Source of the DNA: Candidatus Roseilinea sp.
Lineage (GTDB): Bacteria; Chloroflexota; Anaerolineae; J036; Brachytrichaceae
Length of the DNA: 64,000 bases
Reading direction: 5' to 3'
Assembly (NCBI GenBank): GCA_026003755.1
Contig: BPHV01000001.1
Span: forward strand, 718,393-782,392
Shown: one piece after another, positions 8,950 to 18,496 of the stretch
Layout of the letters: each line of letters begins with the position of its first letter
How positions within the stretch are numbered: the stretch's first letter is position 1
The notes under the pieces: generated by a model
The model's input: only the letters and a program-made list of their open reading frames with translations
Databases searched by the model: none
Told to the model about the DNA's origin: nothing
Position numbers and translations under genes: made by a program

Positions 8950-9390
8950 GGCTTGTTGATGATCGCGGGTGATTCACGCGCGCCGCCCGTGCGCGCGTCG
9001 AGATAGCGTTGCAAGATGACCGCGGCCGCGATCGCGTCATCGTGATCGGGCTGCTTGCGCCGCCGAACCTCGGCGAGCACCCGCCTCGCGTCCTGCGTCG
9101 TGTAGCGCTCATCCACCCAGCGAATCGGCACGCCGAGGCGCGCGCCCAAGCGCTTCGACGAACGCTTGCACCTGCCGGGCCTGCTCGCTGATGTTACCGT
9201 CGGCATGCAGCGGCAGGCCGACCACGACCTCGTCGGCTTCGTGCTCGGCGACCAACGCGAGGACGCGCGCGACCGCGTCCTCGCGCCGGCGGTCTATCAC
9301 GCACAGCGGACGGGCGATCAGCTTGGTCACGTCGCTCACCGCTGCGCCGATGCGGCGGTTGCCTATGTCCAGTGCTAACGTTCGCGCCAT
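8946..9390 (-). CDS. ruvX: YqgF/RuvX Holliday-junction resolvase-like protein, one frameshift
   Basis: RNase-H-fold nuclease family implicated in pre-16S rRNA 5' processing. The N-terminus MARTLALDIGNRRIGAAVSD carries the first catalytic Asp; VVVGLPLHADGNISEQARQVQAFVEAL carries the GLP motif; after an extra G near 9145 the frame continues GARLGVPIRWVDERYTTQDA and ends with DDAIAAAVILQRYLD, holding the last acidic pair. Corrected length ~147 aa is normal. It is the upstream partner of mltG with a 4-nt overlap. Confidence 0.89.
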
Positions 9391-9443
9391 CGCCGGATAA
9401 GGATCATGGCCGACTTCCCGTTGCCTAGAAGTCAGGCACGCAC

Positions 9444-10956
9444 CTACTCACGCTCCACCTTCGTCTCGATGCGCAAGGTGACGAGCGGCAGGCGGTTGAC
9501 GAACTGCATCAACCAGTCGGGGCCGGCCTTCGATGCGCGGGTTGCGCTGGAGCACGAAATTTTGCAACAGCGCCGCCTGCGCATCGGCCGGCGTCTTGCC
9601 GCGCACCAGCCGCCGGACAGCGTTCTCGTCAATCGCTGCGCCGGCCAGTCCGCGCGCCTCGACGAACAACAGCGTCTCATTGCCGGTGCCCTCTTCGGCC
9701 ACCTCGCCGCGCCATGCTTCCGCGGAGAGCAGCTCGAAGTCCTCGGGGGTCTTCAACTTGAGCGCCTCGCGCGCCACGGTCTCCAGATCGCGCGGCGACA
9801 CGGCCAACCCGGCAACCTGCAGGCGCATGTTCAAGGTGGACGCGGTCGGCCTGCTCGGTCAAGAAGCGATCGAACGTTTCATCTTGTCGCTCGGCGATGA
9901 ACAGCGTCTCTGGGAGGACGATCAAGCCGTCGTTGACGACTTCGCGCTGCTGTTGCATCTTCTCAACGGCTTGTTGGAGCAGCGCATCGCGCAAGGCGCG
10001 GCGCAGCCGCCGATAGTCTTCTTCGGTCACGGCGGGCAAAATCACGTTGCCGCCGCCGCCCGTTGGGGCGGCGTTGAACACGGTCACGGCCAGCGCCGGC
10101 ACGCCCTCCACCTGGTTGATCTGGCCAACGGCGACCGTTGCCGCTCGGCCCTGCTTCGATCGCTTCGATCTCGACTTCCGCCCGGCCGCCGGGCGGCACT
10201 TCCACATCGGCCAAAGTGACGAAGCGCACCGGCGCGCTCGTCGCCGTGGTGCGCACCACCGTGTTGCGCGGCACGACAAAGGGCGTGGCCAGCACGTTGG
10301 TGAAGGTCACCTGACCGCGCGCCTTCGCGCTCGGGAGGCTCTTCTTGCCGGTGGCATTCGTGCTCATCCGGCCTTCGACGATCACGTCAATGCGCGTCGC
10401 CGGGATCGTGCGCGCGGCCAGGTTGACCCGGTCGGCGCGGGTATCCAGCGTGACGGGCACAATGGCGCTGATGCGCTGGCTGGATGCGGTGAGCGTGACT
10501 TTGGCGTGAGGCAGCAAGATGAGGGCAGCCGCCGCCATGACTGCGAGGGTGACGAGCGACACGGCAGCCCGACCGACCGTCAAGAGCCGACTGCGGCGCG
10601 GGAAGAAGCGCTGCAGCGAATCGGGCGCAAAAGCGGCGCGGCGGCGTTAGGCGGCGGATCGGCTCAACGCGCTCATCGGGCAGCCATGGCCGGTTGATCG
10701 CGTCGTTGACGCCGGCGAAGGCCGCCAGGCCGACCTCGCGCGCGGCCATGCGCTGCGCGCGGTCGGGGTGGACGACCGCGACTTCGACGCCGTAGTCCCG
10801 CGCGGCGCGGCGCACATGCGCAAAGTCCAGCTCGCGCCAGCGCATGCCTTCGGGCATGACCAGGACGACGCGATCCGCGTCGGCCCATTCAATGCGATCG
10901 CACGCGCCGGGGGCGTCATCGGCGGGGTCGAGCGTGACGATGCGTCCGATCATCAT
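9444..10956 (-). CDS. Membrane protein with baseplate-J-like domain, frameshifted
   Basis: From ATG 10956 the protein has a cytoplasmic N-terminal part (RIVTLDPADDAPGACDRI, then VALVMPEGMRWRELDF-like and VAVVHPDRAQRMAAREVGLAAF), a transmembrane helix (AVSLVTLAVMAAAALILLPHAKVTL) and a long external region. The latter contains ATRTIPATRIDVIVEG-like, GQVTFTNVLATPFVVPRNTVVRT, TLADVEVPPGGRAEVEIEAIEAG and GQINQVEGVPALAVTVFN, which resembles the core of baseplate-J/gp47 proteins. It ends LPLVTLRIETKVERE. At least four one-base shifts (about 10600, 10150, 9840, 9530) divide it. No other phage tail genes are nearby, so this is a cellular protein of unknown role. Recognition rests on memory of similar Chloroflexota annotations. 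Confidence 0.6.
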
Positions 10957-10983
10957 GAGCGAGGCTTCGCCCGGACGAACGGG

Positions 10984-13697
10984 CTAGGCGAGAGTCAGGT
11001 CGGCCAGCAGCCGGCGCGCTCGATCGAGCGCCTCGCCTAGCTTGCCGGGGTCTTTGCCACCGGCCTGCGCGAGTGTGGGTCGGCCACCGCCGCCGCCGCC
11101 GACGATCGGGGCAATTTCACGGATGAGCTTGCCGGCGTCCAAGCCTTTCTTCGTCAAATCCGGCGTGACCGAGACGAGCAGCGACGGTTTTTCGCCGATG
11201 ATCGCGCCAAGCACGACCCACGCCGCTATGATACTTCTCGCGATACCAATCGCTCATCTCGCGCATCAACTCGGGCGTATCCGCTTGCACCTGCGCGACG
11301 AGCACGCGCGCCCCGTTGCGCACCTCGCCTGCGCCATCTGCTCGGCAAAGCGCGCGCGGGCCAGCTCGCGCTGCACCTGCTCCAGGCGCTTCTGCGCCTT
11401 GTGAAGTTGGGCGACGAGCTTGCCGACTTGCTCGGCCAGATGATCGGGCGCAGCGCCCAGCGCGCGCGCCGCCTCGCTCAACTGGTGCGCCTGTCGGCGG
11501 GCATATTCGAGCGCGCCGCGCCCGGTGAGCGCTTCGATGCGGCGCACGCCGGCGCTCACCGCGCTTTCGCTGACGATGATCGCGCTGCCGATTTCGCCGG
11601 TCATGTGCACATGCGTGCCGCCGCACAATTCCATGCTCCAGGGTTGTTCGCCATCGCCGCCGATGCTCACCACGCGCACTACGTCGCCGTATTTCTCGCT
11701 GAAGAAGGCCAGCGCGCCGGCGGCGATGGCCTGTGCATAGGGCATCGAGCGGGCCGTCACCGGCAGGTTGCTCAGGATGGCGTCGTTGAGCATGTCGGCA
11801 ACCTGATCGAGTTCGTCCCTGGTCAGCGGTGCGTTGTGCGAGAAGTCGAAGCGCAGACGGTCCGGCGCGACTAGCGAGCCTTGCTGGCTGACGTGATGGC
11901 CGAGAACCGCGCGCAGGCTGGCCTGCAGCAGGTGTGTGGCCGTGTGGTTGCGCATGATGGCCCAACGGCGCGCTGCATCTACTTGAGCGGTGCACAAGGT
12001 CGCCGACGGTCGGCTCGCCCCACTCCACCTGACCCACATGCACGATCAACTCCGGCGATGGCCGACGCGCGTCTTTGACGGCGACGCACCAGGCCGGCTC
12101 CGCTTCCGTGTGTGGGTCGGTGCGCGCGCAGATCAGGCCAGTGTCGCTGACCTGGCCGCCGCCCCTCGACGTAGAACGGCGTCGCGCGAAGGATGACTTC
12201 CACCGTTTCGCCCTTCACAGCGCGATCGGTCATCTCGCCGTCGCGCAGGATGGCGAGCACCTCAGTATCACGAGCCAGCTCGCCGTATGGGTCATAGGTC
12301 ACGCCGCCTTCGGGCAGCTTGCCGTCGGCGCGCAACGTCTCGAACGCTTCGCGATAGGCGCGCGCTGCGTCGTAATCGCCGGCGAACTTCTCCTGGCCGG
12401 CCGCGCGGGCGATTTCTTTAGCTCGTTCGCGCGCTGCTTGAAAGCCGGCTTCGTCCACCACCAGGCCGCGTTCTCTGGCCACGTCGCGCGTGATCTCGAA
12501 CGGCAGGCCATAGGTGTCGTAGAGGCGAAAGGCGACGTCGCCGGGGATGGTGGGGGATCGGAGATTGCAGATTTCTTGCTCGAGCCGCTCCAGCCCCTGG
12601 TCGAGCGTGCGCGCGAAGCGCTCCTCTTCGGTCTGGATGGTGCGCAAGATGTGGTCGCGGCGGTTGACCAGCTCGGTGTAGTAGCCGCCCATCTTTTCGA
12701 TGACTGCTTCGGCGACCTGATACAGGAACGGCCCATGCAAGCCGAGCTGTCGCCCGAAGCGCATGGCGCGGCGCATGACCATGCGCAGCACGTAGTTGCG
12801 ACCCTCGTTGCCGGGCAGCACGCCATCGCCGATCAGGAAGGCCGCTGCGCGGGTGTGATCGGCAATGACGCGGTAGGCGACGATGTGCTCGCGGCGTTGC
12901 GCGTCGGTCTGGCGCGCCAGCATCTGCACGCGGTCCATCAGCGGCAGGAACAAGTCGCTGTCGTAGTTGCTCTCGCCGCCCTGCAGCAGGCGCACCAGGC
13001 GCTCGAAGCCCATGCCGGTATCCACGCCGGGCTTGGGCAGCGGGGTGAGCTTGCCGCTCTCGTCGCGGTCGAACTGCATGAACACCAGGTTCCACACCTC
13101 GACCGTGGTCTCGTTCGGGTCGTCATCGTTGTTGACCCAGCGGGCGTCGTTGTCTTCGAGTTTGCCGGTGAAGTAGTGGATCTCGCTGTTCGGTCCGCAC
13201 GGGCCGGTCGGCCCCATGCTCCAAAAGTTATCCTTCTCGCCGAAGCGCAAGATGCGCGACGCCTGGATGCCGACTTTCTGCCAGAGGGCGTATGATTCAT
13301 CGTCGTCCTCGTAGATGGTGAACCATAGCCGTTCGCGCGCGAAGCCGTATTCGCGCTCCAGCAGCTCCAGGGCGAACTTCATGGCGTCTTCCTTGAAGTA
13401 ATCGCCGAACGAGAAGTTGCCCAACATCTCGAAGAAGGTATGGTGGCGCCGGCTCGGCCCGACGTTCTCCAGGTCGTTGTGCTTGCCGCTCACGCGCATG
13501 ACTTTTTGGGCGGTCACGGCGCGGGTGTAGTCGCGCTTCTCCAGGCCGAGGAACACGTTCTTGAATTGGTTCATCCCGGCATTGGTGAAGAGTATGGTTT
13601 TGTCGCCGTACGGGATGAGCGACGACGACGGCACATGGCGGTGGCCGTTGCGCACAAAGTAGTCTATGAACGTCTGGCGAACCTGATGACTGAGCAT
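10984..13697 (-). CDS. alaS: Alanyl-tRNA synthetase, frameshifted in the C-terminal half
   Basis: Charges tRNA-Ala. Intact from [29 protein letters not shown] through the class II catalytic core ([49 protein letters not shown]) to the end of the anticodon-recognition part near 12170. There an extra G in a GGGG run shifts the frame; the editing domain follows with the zinc motifs HTATH and CGGTH, then two or more shifts near 11995, 11290 and 11225, and a final [29 protein letters not shown] tail. All family blocks are present, so an active gene with consensus errors is most likely. Confidence 0.95.
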
Positions 13698-13705
13698 GCA
13701 ACTGA

Positions 13706-13711
13706 ATTATA
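13706..13711 (-). promoter_or_regulatory. Candidate -10 element of alaS
   Basis: TATAAT on the minus strand, only 8 nt upstream of the alaS ATG at 13697. If used, the transcript would be leaderless. No good -35 is visible. Confidence 0.45.
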
Positions 13712-13779
13712 AGGACGAACCTAAGCGCTTTGTGCGGGGCAGGCGTTCGCTGCGCTCGTGCGATATACTTCAAATCACC

Positions 13780-14958
13780 TTGATCTCCCGAAGCACCGCG
13801 CGCGCGATCCTCGTCGGGCTCACGATCAGCCTGATCGTCGGCCTCATCACCGTCGCCGGCTCGGCGTTAGCGCCCTTCCTCATCGGCAGTGTGCTGGTGT
13901 ATCTGTTGCTGCCGGCTGTCAACGCCTTGGAGCGGTGGATGCCGCGCTGGGCGGCCATTTTGTTGCTCTATGTCGTAGGGCTGCTTGTCGTGATCACGCT
14001 CCTGATTCTGCTGGTGCCGTCGCTGATCAGCCAGACCATCCGCCTCACCATCAACGTTGCTCGGCCGGATCAGTTGGAGCAGCTCGTCGCGCAAATCGTG
14101 GTCTGGTATCAGACCAACGTCCCAGGAGAATTTCAATCTCCGCTCGAACAGATTCTGCGCGCCAGCCTGCCCGGCATTCAAGCCAACCTGAGCACGCTGG
14201 CCACGACGACCGCGACCTTCCTGCTGGGGCAAATCCGGCAGGTCTTTAGCTGGTTGTCTTTTGTCGTCGGCCTGCTGATCGTGCCGATTTGGGCCTTCTA
14301 TGTGCTGAACGACGTGCGCAAGGTGCGCCTGTTCATCAACCGTCAATTGCACTATCGCATCCGCGCGGACTTTTGGAACGTGTGGAGCATCCTCGACCGC
14401 GCGCTCAGCGCCTACATTCGCGGTCAGCTCCTCTTGGCGTTGATCATCGGCATCGCCGCCGCCGTCAGCCTCCTCGTGATTAACTTGGTGCCGGGCATGA
14501 AGGTGGATTACATTTTGCCGCTGGCGCTATGGGCCGGCATTGCCGAGCTGGTGCCGATGATCGGCGCGACGCTTGGCGCGATCCCGGCGGTCATCGTCAC
14601 CCTGTTCGTCGGGGGCTTGCCCTCAGCCCTGGCGGTGCTCATCGCGTTCACCATCATCCAACTGGTCGAGAACAACCTACTGGTGCCTCGCGTGATCGGC
14701 GATAGCGTCGGCGTGCACCCGGCCATCCTGATCATCATGTTGGTGATCTTCGGCAAGCTGTTCGGGTTGCTCGGCGTCATCGTGGCGGCGCCCGCCACCG
14801 CCGCCGCGCGCGATCTTTACCGCTACGCTTACCATCGGTTAAGCAACCGCTCGCCTGCCGAAGCGCGCGCCCTCGTCCTATCGCCGGCCAGGCCGGTGGC
14901 GCGGCCGGACCGCCAGCCGGCCGCCGCAGCCTTCATGCGCGAGCGGCCACTGCTGTAA
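13780..14958 (+). CDS. AI-2E family transporter-like membrane protein
   Basis: About 390 aa with eight hydrophobic segments in the family layout: two at the N-terminus, a central soluble stretch (residues ~100-160) and a block after FYVLNDVRKVRLFINRQLHYRIR. LVPMIGATLGAIPAVIVTLF and VIVAAPATAAARDLYRYAYHRL match the conserved C-terminal half. Family members export autoinducer-2 or act as Na+/H+ antiporters; which applies is unknown. Start uncertain: TTG 13780 lies 10 nt after a TATACT hexamer (13764-13769); an in-frame ATG at 13696 overlaps alaS and would add a charged 28-residue extension. Confidence 0.84.
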   Translation: MISRSTARAILVGLTISLIVGLITVAGSALAPFLIGSVLVYLLLPAVNALERWMPRWAAILLLYVVGLLVVITLLILLVPSLISQTIRLTINVARPDQLEQLVAQIVVWYQTNVPGEFQSPLEQILRASLPGIQANLSTLATTTATFLLGQIRQVFSWLSFVVGLLIVPIWAFYVLNDVRKVRLFINRQLHYRIRADFWNVWSILDRALSAYIRGQLLLALIIGIAAAVSLLVINLVPGMKVDYILPLALWAGIAELVPMIGATLGAIPAVIVTLFVGGLPSALAVLIAFTIIQLVENNLLVPRVIGDSVGVHPAILIIMLVIFGKLFGLLGVIVAAPATAAARDLYRYAYHRLSNRSPAEARALVLSPARPVARPDRQPAAAAFMRERPLL

Positions 14959-14998
14959 CGCGCGGTCGCCAGGCAAGCGTGATACCATCCACGTCGCG

Positions 14999-16180
14999 AT
15001 GTGGTTCTTTCGCGCCCCTACCCTCGTTCACGGCGAAGACGCGCTGCAACACCTCGGCGAGTTACAAGGCAATCGCGCCTTCATCGTCACCGACCCCGTT
15101 ATCCGACAGGCCGGCCTGCTGGAACCCGTACGGGATGCGCTGGCCGCGACAGGCATGCAACTTGCGACGCACGACGACGTCGAGCCGGAACCCTCCCTGG
15201 CGACCATCCAACGCGGCGCGCAGGTCATGCGACAGTTGGCACCTGATTGGATCGTCGCCGTCGGCGGCGGCAGCGCTATAGACGCCGCCAAGGCGATGTG
15301 GGTGTGCTACGAAAATCCCGAAATTGACCTGGAGGCGCTCAGCCCGCTGGAGCCGATCGCGCTGCGCCGCAAGGCGCGCCTGGTCGCCATTCCCACCACC
15401 GCCGGCACGGGCAGCGAGGCGACATGGGCTTTCGTCATCACCCTCCCCGGCGACCCACCGCGCAAACTGGGCAGCGGCCATCCGCTGGCTGTGCCCGACC
15501 TGGCCATTGTGGATCCGCGCATGACGCGCACCGCCCCACCCCGCGTCGTAGCCGATAGCGGCATGGACGCGCTCACCCAGGCCATCGAGGGCTATCTCTC
15601 CACCTGGGCGAACGACTACACCGATGGACTATGCCTCGTCGCCACCCGACTGGCGCTGGACCACTTGGCGCGCGCGTATCGCAACCCCAACGACGCAGCC
15701 GCGCGAGAGAAGATGGCCAACTGCGCCGCCATCGGCGGGCTGGGCTACATCAACAGCATGGTCGGGCTGGCGCACTCGATGGGGCACGCGCTCGGCGCGA
15801 TCTTCCACCTGCCGCACGGTCGCGCCGTCGGGTTGTGCCTGCCCTACGTCATCGCCTTCTACGCCAGCCCGGCGCGCCCGGCCGAGGTGAAAACGCGTTT
15901 CGTCGAGTTGGCGCGCTTTTGCGGGCTGCGCGGCAACGACGAGCCGTCTGCTGCGCAGGCGCTGATCGAGCGCATCCGCGCCGTGGCTGCCGAGATCGGC
16001 CAGCCGCAGACCATCGCCGAGGCCGGGATTGCAGCGGCAGATTTCGAGCGCCGGCTCGATGCGCTGGTGGACAACGCGATGAACGACACGGTGATCTTCG
16101 CCTCGCCGCGTCAGCCATCGGCAGACGAGCTGCGCGCGCTCTTCGAGTGCGCCTTTCACGGCAGGCCGGTCGAATTTTGA
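14999..16180 (+). CDS. Iron-containing alcohol dehydrogenase
   Basis: 393 aa, group III Fe-ADH. The Rossmann N-terminal domain has VAVGGGSAIDAAKAMWV near residue 85 (NAD(P) phosphate loop) and IPTTAGTGSEAT near 135. Metal ligands are visible: Asp in SGMDALTQAIEGY, His residues in GLAHSMGHALGAIFHLPHGRAVGLCLP. Substrate specificity is not readable. The start at ATG 14999 follows a weak TACCAT hexamer by 10 nt. The glycosyltransferase begins directly after its stop, so the two are probably co-transcribed. Confidence 0.91.
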   Translation: MWFFRAPTLVHGEDALQHLGELQGNRAFIVTDPVIRQAGLLEPVRDALAATGMQLATHDDVEPEPSLATIQRGAQVMRQLAPDWIVAVGGGSAIDAAKAMWVCYENPEIDLEALSPLEPIALRRKARLVAIPTTAGTGSEATWAFVITLPGDPPRKLGSGHPLAVPDLAIVDPRMTRTAPPRVVADSGMDALTQAIEGYLSTWANDYTDGLCLVATRLALDHLARAYRNPNDAAAREKMANCAAIGGLGYINSMVGLAHSMGHALGAIFHLPHGRAVGLCLPYVIAFYASPARPAEVKTRFVELARFCGLRGNDEPSAAQALIERIRAVAAEIGQPQTIAEAGIAAADFERRLDALVDNAMNDTVIFASPRQPSADELRALFECAFHGRPVEF

Positions 16181-16192
16181 TTGACGCAGACG

Positions 16193-17455
16193 ATGCGCAT
16201 CGCGCTGATCAGCTTTCACACCTCGCCGCTGGCGACGCTGGGCGGCAAGGACACCGGCGGCATGAACGTGTTCGTGCGCGAGGTCGCGCGCGAACTCGGC
16301 CGGCGCGGCATAGCCACCGACGTGTTTACCCGCAGCCAGAGCGCACAGTCGCTGCGCATTGACCCGCGCCTCGGCCCGCACGTGCGCGTGATCAACGTGC
16401 CGGCCGGGCCCGAGGCGCCTGCGCCCAAGGATAGCCTGCATCAGTTCGTCCCCGCCTTTACGGAATGGATCTGCCGCTTCGCACACGAAGAATCGCGCCG
16501 GCGCAACGCCTACGATGCGATTCACGCGCACTACTGGCTCTCCGGCCTCGTCGCCGAGGCGCTGCGCGCCTGTTGGGGCGTGAAGTTCGCCATCACCTTC
16601 CACACGCTGGCCGAGCTGAAGAACCAGATCGCACCGCGCGACCAGGAGCGGGAGAGCGAAATTCGGTTGCGCAGCGAATGCCACCTGTGCAGCGTGGCCG
16701 ACCGCATCACGGCCAACACCAGCGTCGAGAAGCAACAACTCGTGCGCTTCTACGGCGCCGGCTCCTCGCGCATCCGCATCGTCCCGCCCGGCGTAGACCT
16801 CTCACGTTTCCATCCGATCGAACAAAGCTACGCCAAATCGGTTGTCGGTATCCCACCTTCGCATCGCATGATCCTGTTCGCCGGACGAATCGAGCGACTG
16901 AAGGGCATAGACACGCTGTTCAAGGCCATGGCGCTGTTGAAGGCCAAGCGCGACGACTGGGACTGGGACCGCCTGTGCGTGGTTGTCATCGGCGGCGATC
17001 CCAGCGCCGCCGGCCAGCGCGAGAACGAGGAGATGGCTCGCCTGCACGAGCTACGCGACGCACTCGGCCTGGGCGAGCTGGTGGTCTTCCTGGGCGCGCG
17101 CGATCAAGACGTTCTGCAGTATTACTACGCCGCCGCCGAGATGCTGGTGATTCCGTCTCATTACGAGTCGTTCGGCATGGTCGCGCTCGAGGCGATGGCT
17201 TGCGGCACGCCGGTGATCGCATCGGACGTGGGCGGGCTGAGTGTGCTGGTGCAACACAACCGGACCGGCCTGCGGGTGAAGGTGAACGACCCGGCAGAAT
17301 TAGCCCGCGCCATCGAGAAGCTCATGGATGACGACGTTCACCGCCGGCGCATGGGCCACGCCGCCTCATGTTACGCCGAGGCCTACGCCTGGCCGAAGGT
17401 CGTGGAGAAGTTGCTGGGGGTGTATCGGGAGCTGGCGGAGATGGGCGGCCGCTGA
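16193..17455 (+). CDS. Glycosyltransferase family 4 (MshA/sucrose-phosphate-synthase-like)
   Basis: About 420 aa GT-B retaining glycosyltransferase. The N-terminal acceptor domain begins MRIALISFHTSPLATLGGKDTGGMNVFVREVARELGRRG, the glycine loop shared by MshA and SPS-like enzymes. The C-terminal domain has ILFAGRIERLKGIDTLFKAM (donor nucleotide binding), IPSHYESFGMVALEAMACGTPVIASDVGGL with the EX7E pair, and the usual closing helix. ATG 16193 is preferred; a TTG at 16181 immediately after the preceding stop is an alternative. Donor and acceptor are unknown. Confidence 0.89.
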   Translation: MRIALISFHTSPLATLGGKDTGGMNVFVREVARELGRRGIATDVFTRSQSAQSLRIDPRLGPHVRVINVPAGPEAPAPKDSLHQFVPAFTEWICRFAHEESRRRNAYDAIHAHYWLSGLVAEALRACWGVKFAITFHTLAELKNQIAPRDQERESEIRLRSECHLCSVADRITANTSVEKQQLVRFYGAGSSRIRIVPPGVDLSRFHPIEQSYAKSVVGIPPSHRMILFAGRIERLKGIDTLFKAMALLKAKRDDWDWDRLCVVVIGGDPSAAGQRENEEMARLHELRDALGLGELVVFLGARDQDVLQYYYAAAEMLVIPSHYESFGMVALEAMACGTPVIASDVGGLSVLVQHNRTGLRVKVNDPAELARAIEKLMDDDVHRRRMGHAASCYAEAYAWPKVVEKLLGVYRELAEMGGR

Positions 17456-17518
17456 CCCCTTGCGAGAGAGACGATGCGCCCTCCACGCTCCCGATTCAAC
17501 TGCAATTACAATCCGGCC

Positions 17519-17869
17519 ATGCCAATCCGCGGAATCAGCTACGTCGCCATATGGTCGAAGGACCTGGCGGCCAACCGGCATGTCTTCGCGAACGTGCTGG
17601 AACTGCCCATCGCTTACGAAGATGAGCACATCGTCGTGTTCGAGACCGACGGTGCTCAACTGGTATTGCAGCGCGCAACCGGCGCCGATGCGCACCTCGA
17701 CGGCACAATTCAATTCGGCTTCGACGTCACCGACCTGGAAACGCTCACGCGCGCTTTAGTCGAGGCGGGGCAGACCATCGAGCTGGATCGGGAAGACCTG
17801 GGCATGAAGCAACACGTCACCGTCCTGCGCCTGCCCTCCGGCCAATCGGTCGAATTCATCGGCGAGTAA
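17519..17869 (+). CDS. VOC (glyoxalase/bleomycin-resistance fold) protein
   Basis: 116 aa, one pair of beta-alpha-beta-beta-beta modules. The first module is ISYVAIWSKDLAANRHVFANVLELPIAYEDEHIVVFETDGAQLVLQ; the second is IQFGFDVTDLETLTRALVEAGQTIE..VTVLRLPSGQSVEFIGE. The first module lacks the His of the classic metal site, though the final Glu of FIGE is present, so an enzyme role is uncertain. ATG 17519 lies 6 nt after a TACAAT hexamer, consistent with leaderless expression. Confidence 0.82.
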   Translation: MPIRGISYVAIWSKDLAANRHVFANVLELPIAYEDEHIVVFETDGAQLVLQRATGADAHLDGTIQFGFDVTDLETLTRALVEAGQTIELDREDLGMKQHVTVLRLPSGQSVEFIGE

Positions 17870-17887
17870 CCCGACCCTGCGCCCGGC

Positions 17888-18382
17888 TTAATCCCGCAGG
17901 ATGCGCTCCAGGTCGGCGCGCGTCAGGCGATAGGGATGCCAACCCTGCAGGCGCGTCGCCCCCATGCGTTCGTAGAATTCGATCGCGGGCGTGTTCCAGT
18001 GCAACACTTGCCACTCCATCCGTCCGCACCCCGCATCGCACGCCACTTGGGCGCAGTGCTTGAACAACGCAGCGCCGATCCGCTGCGAGCGGTATTCGGG
18101 CAGCACAAAGATATCCTCGAGATAGAGCGATGGCAGGGCCAGGAAAGTCGAGTAGGTGAAGAACGTGATCGCGTAACCTACCGGCCGGCCATCCACCTCG
18201 GCCAGCCAGGCGTCGAACCGCGGCGACTCGCCGAACGCATCGCGCTTCAGCCGTTGGCGCGCCGCTTCGTCCGGGCGCGGCAGCCGCTCATAATCGGCCA
18301 ATGCGCAGATTAGCTCACACAACACGTCGCCATCCACCGGCGTGGCTTTGCGAATCTTCACCGTAGCCCGCCCTTTGTGCAT
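17888..18382 (-). CDS. GNAT-family N-acetyltransferase (diamine-acetyltransferase-like)
   Basis: About 164 aa. KIRKATPVDGDVLCELICALADYERLP is the typical start of the SSAT-like GNAT subgroup; PVGYAITFFTYSTFLALPSLYLEDIFVLPEYRSQRIGAALFKHCAQVA contains strand 4, the beta-bulge and the acetyl-CoA loop RSQRIGAA. EWQVLHWNTPAIEFYERMGA is the usual end. It would transfer acetyl groups to a small amine; substrate unknown. Start uncertain: ATG 18382 is used, but GTG 18361 has an AAGGG element about 10 nt upstream. It is convergent with the VOC gene. Confidence 0.86.
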   Translation of the reverse strand: MHKGRATVKIRKATPVDGDVLCELICALADYERLPRPDEAARQRLKRDAFGESPRFDAWLAEVDGRPVGYAITFFTYSTFLALPSLYLEDIFVLPEYRSQRIGAALFKHCAQVACDAGCGRMEWQVLHWNTPAIEFYERMGATRLQGWHPYRLTRADLERILRD

Positions 18383-18496
18383 GGATGCAGACACCGACCG
18401 AGTCATCTCACACGCCCTCCATCGCAAAAGCCGCAGCGCCGTGGCTGCGGTGAAGTTTCGTCGAGATTGTATCCGAGGGGTATGATACAGTCGCGC

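Noticed and set aside
12545-12580. Heptamer-like CAATCTCCGATCCCC inside alaS, perhaps another repeat insertion
   Set aside because: The protein here ([16 protein letters not shown]) is only about two residues longer than E. coli AlaRS at this place, so there is no convincing insertion.
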